A DNA stretch of 64,000 nucleotides, from positions 1 through 64,000 of the forward strand of contig NZ_JAGGKC010000006.1 of assembly GCF_017873395.1 (NCBI RefSeq), read 5' to 3'. This document shows positions 42,480 through 50,216 of this stretch, in pieces; position 1 is the first letter of the stretch; every line of letters begins with the position of its first letter. Under the pieces are notes generated by a model, which worked only from the letters and a program-made list of their open reading frames with translations, searched no databases and was not told the origin of the DNA. The translations under genes and the position numbers were made by a program. The stretch comes from Youngiibacter multivorans (lineage in GTDB: Bacteria > Bacillota > Clostridia > Clostridiales > Clostridiaceae).

Positions 42480-44210
42480 CTATTTTTTGCGTAATGTTTT
42501 TGGATTTTCGGTGTGTTGAATAATTTTTTTCATCATATTTTGTGTCAGTACTTCCCGGTCAGTCTGGAATCCAAACTTTTCATGCAGTGTGTCTGTCAGA
42601 TCTGTCCTTGTGTATGCCGGAATATATCCCTTGGACTTTATGGGGACCATCTCCATATCTCTCAAAGTACTGATGATCTCAGGTACTGTGTACTTATTTT
42701 CAGTCTTCTGCTCCAGTATCCTCAGTATCAGCAGGGACAGGAAGCATGTCAGGAAGTGAGCCCTGATGCGGTCTTCCCTTGAAAGGTGCACCGGTCTTGC
42801 CTTGAATTCTGTCTTCAGAATCCTGAACGACTCCTCGATTTCCCACCTTCTTCGATTGATCTTAAGTATTTCATCCACATCGCCTTCCAAGTTAGTGCAT
42901 ACCCCATAGAAACCATCATACTGTTCCTCATTGGCTAATCGGCCAACGTCAAGACGGACTAGTTCTTTTTGTGCAATTTCCCCATCCTGAGTGCAGTGGG
43001 TTGATGACAGGAATCTCTTGGGGTCATTGCTTCGCTTCTGCTTGAGCTTGGCCGGTTTGTCAGCCAGTGCCTGGGCTCTTTCGATCTGCCTGCCTCGGAT
43101 GGTCCTCATGTAGTTCTTGTACTTGGGGGAGTAGGTTACAATCAATCGCTGAGACAAACCATTTTCGTTGATCCATCGTTCCTTGTAGTAGATACGTGTA
43201 TTGCTGGATAGGTCGCTGACTCTCCGGATATCTATGTCTGCTTTAACATTAGGCAGATGCCAGCCTGTTGGATCAAGCGCCCATTCATTAAGGTGAGCCT
43301 TCAGCCTCTTTATGGATTGGGTGACTATGTAGGAGCGATTCTGCTTGTTGTTGAACTTGCGGTTGTCAGTGCTGCCCAAGCCGGCATCAGTGCAGACAAT
43401 GAACTCAGAAAGATCAAAATCCTTGATTATCCTTCTTTCCAGCGGTGTAAGTGTATTCTGCTCATTTTTGGATCCCTCATCTATGCAAAAGGCCAGAGGC
43501 ATTCCGCTTCCATCCATGAACAATCCCATCTGTACCAGCGGATTAGGCTGATGCTGCTTTCCGACTCCATACTTGCGGAGTGAATCCTCTTCTTCTATCT
43601 CAAAAAAGTAATTGGTGCAGTCGTAGTAGAGGACTTTGGTGTTCCTCTCCGCTAGCTGGAGACTGTTCTTGTACACCTGCATCTCAATCTTTTCAATGTT
43701 CTGGCTAAGTAGGCTCAAAGCCCTGTAAACCTGATGCAATGTGAAATCAGGCGGCTCGATGTAGTTGAGGCTGGCCTCGTAAGACGAACGCTTGGATGAA
43801 GGGTTTAAGATCCTCGTATATAGCAGCCTGGAAAGTATTGAGTCCAGGTTGTATTCAGCTTTCGTCTCGCTGGAAATTGAATGGCATATCTTGTCCAGTT
43901 CCAATCCGTTGTAGATGCTTTGTAGGAACAGATATCCGCTTTGTACTTTATTGATCTTCTCTTTTGGAATCTGCTTTGCAGTAGAGAGCTTCTGGATTAC
44001 AGTTTCCTGATCCTGGCTCTTCTTCTCGTTAAGTTCCTTGACGTAGGCTTTGGCCCATTCTATTGGGTCCTGGCCATTGAGTTTTGCTTCCAATTCATTG
44101 ACAGAGCCTAAAGACTCCACAACACGTGTAGTCCTCTTGCCGTTTTCTTTGACATCTTCGATGACGAAGATATTTGTAGCGTTAGGAGATTTGGAAATTG
44201 TCAATCTCAT
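42480..44210 (-). CDS. IS1634/IS4-type DDE transposase
   Basis: A full-length transposase (576 aa) with no frameshift. DDE-type landmarks: YDCTNYFFE with the first Asp (near residue 198), VCTDAGLGSTDNRKF with the second Asp, and the C-terminal RRRWEIEESFRILKTEF holding the catalytic Glu in a Y/W-(2)-R-(3)-E-like pattern. The long insert between the second Asp and Glu is typical of IS4-related IS1634 enzymes. ATG 44210 has a weak AGGGGTG site. GC content is nearer to the genome average than that of the exporter genes beside it. Confidence 0.9.
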   Translation of the reverse strand: MRLTISKSPNATNIFVIEDVKENGKRTTRVVESLGSVNELEAKLNGQDPIEWAKAYVKELNEKKSQDQETVIQKLSTAKQIPKEKINKVQSGYLFLQSIYNGLELDKICHSISSETKAEYNLDSILSRLLYTRILNPSSKRSSYEASLNYIEPPDFTLHQVYRALSLLSQNIEKIEMQVYKNSLQLAERNTKVLYYDCTNYFFEIEEEDSLRKYGVGKQHQPNPLVQMGLFMDGSGMPLAFCIDEGSKNEQNTLTPLERRIIKDFDLSEFIVCTDAGLGSTDNRKFNNKQNRSYIVTQSIKRLKAHLNEWALDPTGWHLPNVKADIDIRRVSDLSSNTRIYYKERWINENGLSQRLIVTYSPKYKNYMRTIRGRQIERAQALADKPAKLKQKRSNDPKRFLSSTHCTQDGEIAQKELVRLDVGRLANEEQYDGFYGVCTNLEGDVDEILKINRRRWEIEESFRILKTEFKARPVHLSREDRIRAHFLTCFLSLLILRILEQKTENKYTVPEIISTLRDMEMVPIKSKGYIPAYTRTDLTDTLHEKFGFQTDREVLTQNMMKKIIQHTENPKTLRKK

Positions 44211-44223
44211 AATTCATACACCC

Positions 44224-44265
44224 CTATATATTGTAACACATTACGATACATTACGCAATATATAG
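44224..44265 (-). promoter_or_regulatory. transposase promoter framed by an inverted repeat
   Basis: On the minus strand TTGCGT (44258-44253), 17 bases, TACAAT (44235-44230). Perfect 10-base arms CTATATATTG (44224-44233) and CAATATATAG (44256-44265) overlap both promoter boxes, a layout that could serve repression or hairpin control of transposase synthesis. Confidence 0.65.
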
Positions 44266-44280
44266 AGATCAAATTTGACG

Positions 44281-44317
44281 TAAAAAAAGAAAAAAGTCCT
44301 TGAAAACAAAGACTTTT
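44281..44317 (-). terminator. terminator just inside the IS right end
   Basis: Stem AAAAGTC (44292-44298) / GACTTTT (44311-44317), then a long T-rich run on the minus strand (TTTTTTCTTTTTTTA). It lies upstream of the transposase promoter and would stop transcripts entering from outside, as in many insertion sequences. Confidence 0.65.
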
Positions 44318-44354
44318 GAGATTTGTTCAATTAGCGTAAGTGTCAAACTCCCGA

Positions 44355-44391
44355 GCCTGTATAAACCTATGAAATCATATGCATGTATATT
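44355..44391. repeat. right direct repeat and end of the interrupted repeat copy
   Basis: 44355-44387 repeats 42370-42402. The next bases TATT continue as in the intact copy at 37917-37920. Joining the left part (42352-42402) to this right part restores a full element like 37866-37920. Confidence 0.85.
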
Positions 44392-44473
44392 TAGATTGGA
44401 AACATTGGTACGTTTTGGCAGATTTTCATACAGCTTGAACATTTTCTGCATTTCCTCTAAGTTCAGCATCTGT

Positions 44474-44490
44474 CATGCCATCATGGCATG
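44474..44490. promoter_or_regulatory. palindrome before the SRPBCC gene
   Basis: Perfect inverted repeat CATGCCAT-C-ATGGCATG ending one base before GAAAGGAG. It could be an operator or an RNA hairpin that controls access to the ribosome site. Confidence 0.5.
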
Positions 44491-44504
44491 GAAAGGAGTG
44501 TACC

Positions 44505-44948
44505 ATGCATAGCAACAAGAAGAGCATTTTCATCAATTCGACACCGGAGAAGATCTATGCATTTGCGAGGGATCCTCTTAAATGGGGACAGTGGTATGCA
44601 AACCTTAGCGAGATAAAGCTTGAGAAAGGCGACGGTGGAGTTGGGTCAGTCATTAATTCTGTGTATAACCTGTTTGGAATGCACGTCCCTACAATCGTTG
44701 AGGTCACAGAGGACGTTTCATCACCAGAACTGTGCAGGTGGGCAGGCCTGATAAAGGGCAACATCACGGGCAAACAGATTTTCACCTACACAGCAAAAGA
44801 TGACGGAACTGATGTTGAGATCGAGCTCGAATATACTCTGCCTGCAGGAATCATCGGAAGGATTGCCGACAAGCTTCTCATCGAAAAGGTAAAAGATAAT
44901 GACCTTGTCCACACTCTGGAGAACCTCAAGGCCTTCTGTGAAGGATAA
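44505..44948 (+). CDS. SRPBCC/START-fold ligand-binding protein
   Basis: A 147-aa protein of the polyketide-cyclase/START-like superfamily. The N-terminus has the typical INSTPEKIYAFARDPLKWGQW. An internal strand set (GGVGSVINSVYNLFGMHVPT, GKQIFTYTAKDDGTDVEIEL) and a C-terminal long helix complete the helix-grip fold. Such proteins bind lipids or other hydrophobic ligands. ATG 44505 follows GAAAGGAG at eight bases. Single-gene unit between the insertion sequence and the L,D-transpeptidase gene. Confidence 0.78.
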   Translation: MHSNKKSIFINSTPEKIYAFARDPLKWGQWYANLSEIKLEKGDGGVGSVINSVYNLFGMHVPTIVEVTEDVSSPELCRWAGLIKGNITGKQIFTYTAKDDGTDVEIELEYTLPAGIIGRIADKLLIEKVKDNDLVHTLENLKAFCEG

Positions 44949-44966
44949 CAACGGAAACCAGTCAAT

Positions 44967-44989
44967 AAGGAGCCTTCCGGGCTCCTTAC
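44967..44989 (+). terminator. terminator after the SRPBCC gene
   Basis: Perfect 9-bp stem TAAGGAGCC (44967-44975) / GGCTCCTTA (44981-44989), loop TTCCG. The following T-run is short (CTGTTTGG). The rest of the gap to 45221 holds no recognisable gene, and no convincing promoter for the next gene. Confidence 0.65.
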
Positions 44990-45221
44990 TGTTTGGCAGG
45001 TTAAAATCCAGGCATTTTCCCAGCATCAGGCAGACAATAATTCAAAATTCATATTATTTATTATGTAATTTTAAACTGACAATTCATTCCTGCTGTTTAA
45101 TAAATATGTAATCAATTTGAGAAAATATCAATGTACAATGAATGTGAAAGGAAGGTCACGACTTGTGCTCCGCTTCAATACTTTGCACCAGAGGTCAAGT
45201 ACTGTGCCTGGGGTGATAGCT

Positions 45222-46472
45222 ATGAAAGTCAGGAAACATCTGATAGCTTTGTTGCTTGTTCCAGTGCTTTTCGTCGTTCTTAACGGCTGCAGCTCACTTA
45301 CTCCTGCTGTTCCAACAACTACTGATCCAGTAATATTTCCAACACAAACGGATCCTACGGTAACTCCAACCGTTCCATCAGAAACAGATCCTTCTGCAAA
45401 ACCGACTGTACCATCAGAGAAGCCAGTTGAGCCAACAGTTCCTGTATCGCCAACAGTTCCGTCTGAACCGACTACAGCTCCCGAATCACCGACAATCCCG
45501 GAAACGCCAGCAGTGCCTGCTGAAGAGGTCCCACCCGCTCCGGAAGTTCCGGAGCAACCAGTCACATACGGTGCAGGTATCCATGGACAGATTGTCAAGG
45601 ACATCCAGACCCGTCTGACTGTTTTCGGATACAAAATCTCAATTGATGGAGACTTCGGCCTCGTTACCCAATGGGCGGTAAGGGATTTCCAGAACAGGAA
45701 CAGTCTTCCGGTCACAGGTGTCGTTGATGTCATGACCCTCGAAAACCTCAGACTTGAGCCTACAGATTCCACCCGATTCACCGGACCTTTTTCTGAGATT
45801 CCTCTGAAGAAGGGCGCAAAAGGTGATGAGGTCCTTGAGCTTCAGGTTTATCTTAACAGGTTCAACTACAGGTTGGTTTTGGATGGAAATTTTGGTAATG
45901 CCACACTTTGGGCCCTCAAGGATTTCCAGAAAAGGAATGGAATACCAGTCACTGGAATCGCAGATGGACCAACTTATCAGAAGCTTGCACTTGAACCGAC
46001 ATCGAAGACCAGATATTCAGGACCTCCTGCAGCCACATCAATTTCTGCATCAAAAGCTGAAGCCTTCGTGAACAATAAGGGGTTGTCCAGCCCGTCAGAA
46101 TATCTCATATGGGTCAGCACACCGACAACACACCTCTACATATTCCAGGGATCAGCTGGTAACTGGAAGCTTCTCAAGGATATGAGGTGCACAGTCGGTA
46201 AGCCCTCCACACCAACCATCAAGGGTACTTTCTCAATCATAGGAAAAGGCGGTTACTTCACCGTGCCTGACCATGAGGAATGGATATGCAGATACTACAC
46301 CCAGTTCTATGGAGATTTTCTGATACACTCCGTAGTCTACGACTGGGACCTGAAGCTTGTTGACGGCAGGCTTGGAATGTACCTGTCAAAGGGTTGCGTA
46401 AGAGTATCCTTGGCCAACGCGAAATACATATATGACAATATGCCATACGGAACGACAGTCTTTGTGAATTGA
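45222..46472 (+). CDS. L,D-transpeptidase lipoprotein with two peptidoglycan-binding domains
   Basis: A surface lipoprotein (416 aa). Signal peptide with lipobox VLNGC (Cys23), then a Thr/Pro/Glu-rich stalk (about residues 28-115). Two PG_binding_1 repeats follow (IDGDFGLVTQWAVRDFQ near 145 and LDGNFGNATLWALKDFQ near 225). The YkuD catalytic domain ends with HSVVYDW and SKGCVRVS, holding the catalytic His and Cys. It forms 3-3 cross-links or anchors proteins to peptidoglycan. ATG 45222 follows GGGGTG. A decayed copy lies at 37.9-38.2 kb. Confidence 0.92.
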   Translation: MKVRKHLIALLLVPVLFVVLNGCSSLTPAVPTTTDPVIFPTQTDPTVTPTVPSETDPSAKPTVPSEKPVEPTVPVSPTVPSEPTTAPESPTIPETPAVPAEEVPPAPEVPEQPVTYGAGIHGQIVKDIQTRLTVFGYKISIDGDFGLVTQWAVRDFQNRNSLPVTGVVDVMTLENLRLEPTDSTRFTGPFSEIPLKKGAKGDEVLELQVYLNRFNYRLVLDGNFGNATLWALKDFQKRNGIPVTGIADGPTYQKLALEPTSKTRYSGPPAATSISASKAEAFVNNKGLSSPSEYLIWVSTPTTHLYIFQGSAGNWKLLKDMRCTVGKPSTPTIKGTFSIIGKGGYFTVPDHEEWICRYYTQFYGDFLIHSVVYDWDLKLVDGRLGMYLSKGCVRVSLANAKYIYDNMPYGTTVFVN

Positions 46473-46490
46473 AAATATGTGCCAACGCAA

Positions 46491-46521
46491 AACGGACCGC
46501 TTGCCGCGGTCCGTTAATTTT
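46491..46521. terminator. bidirectional terminator between the L,D-transpeptidase gene and pnp
   Basis: Perfect 10-bp stem AACGGACCGC (46491-46500) / GCGGTCCGTT (46506-46515), loop TTGCC, then AATTTT on the plus strand and TTTTGCG on the minus strand. Confidence 0.9.
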
Positions 46522-46522
46522 G

Positions 46523-48661
46523 CTATTTGTTTTCTGAGGCTTCCTTTTCCTTGGCTTCCTTTTCCTTCTTCTCGAGGTCAAGTAAAGCATCTCTTCTTGA
46601 AAGGTTTATCCTTCCCTGGTTGTCTATCTCAGTAACCTTTACGAGTATCTCGTCGCCTACTGCAACGATGTCCTCGACATGCTCTACCCTCTTGAGGTCA
46701 AGCTTGGATACATGCACAAGTCCTTCCTTGTTTGGAAGAATCTCAACGAAGCATCCGAAGGTTGTGATCTTGGTGACCTTTCCAAGATAAAGCTCACCTG
46801 GTACTACATCCTTAGTGATACCCTCGATGATCCTTATCGCTTCCTTGGCTTTCTCGATATCCTGAGCTCCGACGAATACCTTTCCGTCATCCTCAATGTC
46901 TATCTTTACTCCAGTCTCTGCGATTATCTTGTTGATTGTCTTTCCGCCTGATCCGATTACGTCCCTGATCTTCTCAGGATCGATCCTGATGATGAATATC
47001 TTAGGAGCGTACTTCGAAACTTCTGGTCTCGATTCCTTTATGGCGCCTTCCATTACCTTGAGGATCTCAAGTCTTGCAGTCTTCGCCTTTTCAATGGCGG
47101 TCCTTATGCAGTACTCTGAAAGTCCATGAAGCTTGGTGTCAACCTGGATGGCTGTGATTCCTTCTGTCGTTCCTGCAACTTTGAAGTCCATGTCTCCGAA
47201 GAAGTCTTCAACTCCCTGGATGTCAGTGATTACTTCCTCAAGCGCAAGGTCGTCAGTTGTGAAGAGTCCCATTGCTATTCCGGCACATGGTCTCTTTATT
47301 GGCACACCAGCATCCTGAAGAGCCAGTGTGGAAGCGCAGACAGATGCCTGTGAAGTGGATCCGTTCGATGAAAGGACCTCAGATACAAGCCTTATTGTGT
47401 ACGGGAAGGTCTCTTCGTCCGGTATTAGCGGCTCAAGCGCCTTCTCGGCAAGTGCTCCATGTCCGATTTCCCTTCTTCCAGGACCTCTCATAGGCCTGGT
47501 CTCTCCAACGGAGTACGATGGGAAATTGTAGTGGTGTATGAATCTCTTGGAATCTTCCTGGCCTACGCCGTCAAGGATCTGCTCGTCGCCTATTGCTCCG
47601 AGAGTCGCGACTGCAAGTACCTGAGTATTTCCTCTTGTGAACAGGCCTGAACCATGTGTCCTTGGGAGAATGGATACATCGGCTGCAAGTGACCTTATTT
47701 CGTCAAATGCCCTGCCGTCTACCCTCTTCTTCTCGAATATAAGCATATCCCTTACGACTTCCTTCTGGATGTTGTAAAGAGTTTCTGCTATATCGTACTT
47801 CTTGTCAGGATATTTCTCAGAGAATTCAGCTGAGACCGAAGCCTTGACAGCGTCGATTCCCATGGCTCTCTCATCCTTTTCAGCTATGTGCATGGCAGCC
47901 TTCATAGGCTCTGTAGCAAAGGCTCTCACTGCAGTCTCAACCTCTTCGTTAAGAGTGTAGAGTACAGGAACCTTCTTTACCTTTCCGAATTCAGCCCAAA
48001 GCTCCTTCTGGAAGTTGATGATAGGCTGGCAGGCGTCAAAGCCGTAGCTTATTCCCCTGATCATTGTCTCTTCGTCAATTTCCTGTGCTCCGGCTTCGAT
48101 CATCATTACCTTGTGCTCTGTAGCACAGACGGTAAGGAACATCTTAGACTGCTCCCTTTCTTCTGTATTAGGGTTCAGTACAAATTCTCCGTCGATGAGT
48201 CCTACCTGGACCGCAGCAAGCGGAGTCGTGTATGGAACTGAAGACAGAAGCAGTGCAGTTGAAGCTGCATTTATGGCAAGTATTTCAGGAAGGTTATCTG
48301 TCTCAACGGACATTACTGTGGCAATGACCTGGACATCATTCCTGTATCCCTTGGGGAATAGTGGCCTGAGCGGCCTGTCTATCGCTCTGCCATGAAGTAT
48401 TGCCTTTTCAGTTGGTCTTCCTTCCCTCTTGATGAATCCACCAGGGATCTTACCGACTGAGTACATTCTTTCTTCATAATCCACCGACAAAGGGAAAAAG
48501 TCTATACCATCCCTCGGTTTTTCAGATGCGTTTGTGTTTAGCAGAACTACGGTTTCGCCATAGCTCATGAACAGTGCAGTATCTGAGAGCATTCCCAGAT
48601 TTTCACCGAACTCCACACCTATTTTTCTTCCAGCTACGAGCAATTCTCTTTTTGGATGCAT
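46523..48661 (-). CDS. pnp: polyribonucleotide nucleotidyltransferase (PNPase)
   Basis: A phosphorolytic 3'-5' exoribonuclease (712 aa). Two RNase PH-like cores, with FFPLSVDYEERMYSVGKIPG in the first and GSGLFTRGNTQVLAVATLG and DFKVAGTTEGITAIQVDTK in the second. The KH domain contains VIGSGGKTINKI, then an S1 domain (YLGKVTKITTFGCFVEILPN) and a Lys/Glu-rich tail. ATG 48661 follows GGAGGTAAATC. It lies downstream of rpsO, as in many bacteria. Confidence 0.97.
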   Translation of the reverse strand: MHPKRELLVAGRKIGVEFGENLGMLSDTALFMSYGETVVLLNTNASEKPRDGIDFFPLSVDYEERMYSVGKIPGGFIKREGRPTEKAILHGRAIDRPLRPLFPKGYRNDVQVIATVMSVETDNLPEILAINAASTALLLSSVPYTTPLAAVQVGLIDGEFVLNPNTEEREQSKMFLTVCATEHKVMMIEAGAQEIDEETMIRGISYGFDACQPIINFQKELWAEFGKVKKVPVLYTLNEEVETAVRAFATEPMKAAMHIAEKDERAMGIDAVKASVSAEFSEKYPDKKYDIAETLYNIQKEVVRDMLIFEKKRVDGRAFDEIRSLAADVSILPRTHGSGLFTRGNTQVLAVATLGAIGDEQILDGVGQEDSKRFIHHYNFPSYSVGETRPMRGPGRREIGHGALAEKALEPLIPDEETFPYTIRLVSEVLSSNGSTSQASVCASTLALQDAGVPIKRPCAGIAMGLFTTDDLALEEVITDIQGVEDFFGDMDFKVAGTTEGITAIQVDTKLHGLSEYCIRTAIEKAKTARLEILKVMEGAIKESRPEVSKYAPKIFIIRIDPEKIRDVIGSGGKTINKIIAETGVKIDIEDDGKVFVGAQDIEKAKEAIRIIEGITKDVVPGELYLGKVTKITTFGCFVEILPNKEGLVHVSKLDLKRVEHVEDIVAVGDEILVKVTEIDNQGRINLSRRDALLDLEKKEKEAKEKEASENK

Positions 48662-48730
48662 GATTTACCTCCTTGCAATCGTTTTTTTCTCGAACCGATG
48701 CAGTCGGGTTCCGCCATACCTTATCCTCAC

Positions 48731-48788
48731 AATTTTTTAAAAATCAAAACATGCAGACTAAGATGTATGCTTTGGTTTTTAAAAAATT
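48731..48788 (-). other. long hairpin in the rpsO-pnp spacer
   Basis: Inverted arms 48731-48755 and 48764-48788 form a stem of about 25 bp, broken only by an A/C mismatch and two G-U-type positions, around the 8-base loop GACTAAGA. On the minus strand it lies in the leader of pnp. In E. coli a long pnp-leader hairpin is cut by RNase III and mediates PNPase autoregulation; the same use here is inference. Confidence 0.65.
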
Positions 48789-48843
48789 TTGGAAAGATAT
48801 GGTTAAGGCTTCCCTCTGCATGATCCGGCTAAGTAATATACAA

Positions 48844-48871
48844 AGAGCCTGCTTTACCTTAAGCAGGCTCT
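48844..48871 (-). terminator. terminator after rpsO
   Basis: Perfect 11-bp stem AGAGCCTGCTT (48844-48854) / AAGCAGGCTCT (48861-48871), then TTTGTATATT on the minus strand, 17 bp beyond the rpsO stop. Some read-through into pnp is expected, because no strong promoter was found for pnp. Confidence 0.75.
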
Positions 48872-48887
48872 CGGCATTCAAACTGAA

Positions 48888-49154
48888 CTATCTTCTTATG
48901 CCAAGCTTAGCTATGAGAGTTCTGTATCTCTCTATGTCCTCGGCCATCAGGTAGTTGAGAAGTCCTCTTCTCTGTCCGACCATCATAAGAAGTCCTCTTC
49001 TTGAGTGGTGGTCTTTCTTGTGTTCCTTCAGGTGCTCTGTGAGAGAGTTTATCCTGTCGGTAAGGAGAGCTATCTGCACCTCTGGTGAGCCTGTGTCTCC
49101 CTCGTGTCTCGCGTTTTCAGCGATGATCTGCTGTTTCTTTGCCTTGTCAATCAT
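48888..49154 (-). CDS. rpsO: 30S ribosomal protein S15
   Basis: A small-subunit protein (88 aa) binding the 16S rRNA central domain. It has the family core TGSPEVQIALLTDRINSLTEHL, HKKDHHSRRGLLMMVGQRRGLL and the C-terminal LIAKLGIRR. ATG 49154 follows AGGAGG. It has its own promoter after ribF and an 87-bp leader that could carry an S15 autoregulatory structure. Confidence 0.97.
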   Translation of the reverse strand: MIDKAKKQQIIAENARHEGDTGSPEVQIALLTDRINSLTEHLKEHKKDHHSRRGLLMMVGQRRGLLNYLMAEDIERYRTLIAKLGIRR

Positions 49155-49241
49155 TTTTTCATTCCTCCTGAATTTTAAAATCCCCTAAGCCCAAGATAAA
49201 AGATGGCAATCCTAAAATCATAGAACTTGGTTCCAAATTGC

Positions 49242-49271
49242 ATTATACCACAATGCCCCTTACTCTGTAAA
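49242..49271 (-). promoter_or_regulatory. sigma-A promoter of rpsO
   Basis: On the minus strand TTTACA (49271-49266), 18 bases, TATAAT (49247-49242), about 88 bases before the rpsO ATG. Confidence 0.72.
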
Positions 49272-49275
49272 TTAT

Positions 49276-50208
49276 TTACAGAAGTTGTGCCAAATCTTTT
49301 TCAGCGGCAAAGTCCCTGTCCTTGTTCAGCTGTGCTATCAGTGCTTCAAGTCCTTCGAACTTTACTTCCCCCCTCATGTATTCCATGAAGTAGAGCCTGA
49401 CCTCCTCGCCATATATGTCTTCATTGAAGTCCAGTATGTAGGTCTCTATTGTGAGCTTCTGGCCTTCATCTATGGTAGGGTTGTATCCAACGGAGCTTAT
49501 GCCCCGGTGAAGCTTTCCCTTAACCCAGATATTGGTGTAATAAACCCCTATCTTGGGTATCAGGTACTTGTTGTCGTAGGTCATGTTCGCAGTCGGGAAG
49601 CCAATTTTCCTTCCAATCTTACGTCCGCCAACAACGGTTCCCCTCAGCATGAACGGTTCGAACAGCATTGCGTTCGCTTCCTTGACATGTCCATTTATGA
49701 TAAGGTCTCTGATCCTTGTTGAGCTTATGACTGCCTCGTCCATTTTTGCAGCGTCAAGGACCATAAGCTTGAACCCGTATTTATGGGATAGCTCCCTGAG
49801 GGATTCCACGTTTCCTCTGTTCTTGTAGCCGAACTTGTAGTTGAATCCTACAACTATGCCTTTGGCGTTGTACTTGTCCATGAGCATGGTTATGAATTCT
49901 TCAGGTCCGGTCATCATGTAGCCCTTCGTGAATGAAATCATCGCCGTTACATCAATACCCGAGCTTTCCAGAAGATGGAGCTTCTGCTCGTTGTCCATAA
50001 GTAGCTTCGGTACAGCTTCAGGCTTGGCGATAGTCAGGGGATGGTTCTTGAACGTGTAAACCATACTCTTGACACCGTCTGCAAGTGCTTCATCCACTAC
50101 CCTGTTGATAAGCGACATGTGACCCATGTGAAGCCCGTCAAAGCTCCCCAGGGCGATGTACGTCCCCTCATTCAGTTCTCCCTTGTATGTCTCATCTATT
50201 ACTATCAT
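49276..50208 (-). CDS. ribF: bifunctional riboflavin kinase/FAD synthetase
   Basis: Makes FMN and FAD from riboflavin (310 aa). The N-terminal adenylyltransferase domain has ALGSFDGLHMGH near residue 20 and ISSTRIRDLI. The C-terminal riboflavin kinase domain has GGRKIGRKIGFPTANM, with IETYILDFNEDIYG. I use ATG 50208 (MIVIDET) with GAGG six bases upstream; an in-frame GTG at 50220 overlaps the truB end. It lies directly after truB. Confidence 0.94.
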   Translation of the reverse strand: MIVIDETYKGELNEGTYIALGSFDGLHMGHMSLINRVVDEALADGVKSMVYTFKNHPLTIAKPEAVPKLLMDNEQKLHLLESSGIDVTAMISFTKGYMMTGPEEFITMLMDKYNAKGIVVGFNYKFGYKNRGNVESLRELSHKYGFKLMVLDAAKMDEAVISSTRIRDLIINGHVKEANAMLFEPFMLRGTVVGGRKIGRKIGFPTANMTYDNKYLIPKIGVYYTNIWVKGKLHRGISSVGYNPTIDEGQKLTIETYILDFNEDIYGEEVRLYFMEYMRGEVKFEGLEALIAQLNKDRDFAAEKDLAQLL

Positions 50209-50216
50209 TTTCAACC

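Larger units (their letters stand above)
42403..44354 (-). mobile_element. IS1634-like insertion sequence
   Basis: About 1.95 kb bounded by the 33-bp direct repeats. The terminal sequences share the inverted TTTGACACTT (42409-42418 on the plus strand; its complement at 44338-44347), offset by 6-7 bases from the repeat borders. It holds one transposase gene. IS1634-family elements are known for unusually long and variable target duplications, so a 33-bp duplication fits. Exact ends are uncertain by a base or two. Confidence 0.8.

Noticed and set aside
42304..42519. 71-codon plus-strand frame across the repeat and IS left end
   Set aside because: It spans the repeat/IS junction and lacks a ribosome site. 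It is a chance frame.
37866..44391. CRISPR array
   Set aside because: The repeats number only two (one split by the IS), lie 4.5 kb apart, and have no regular spacers or cas genes.
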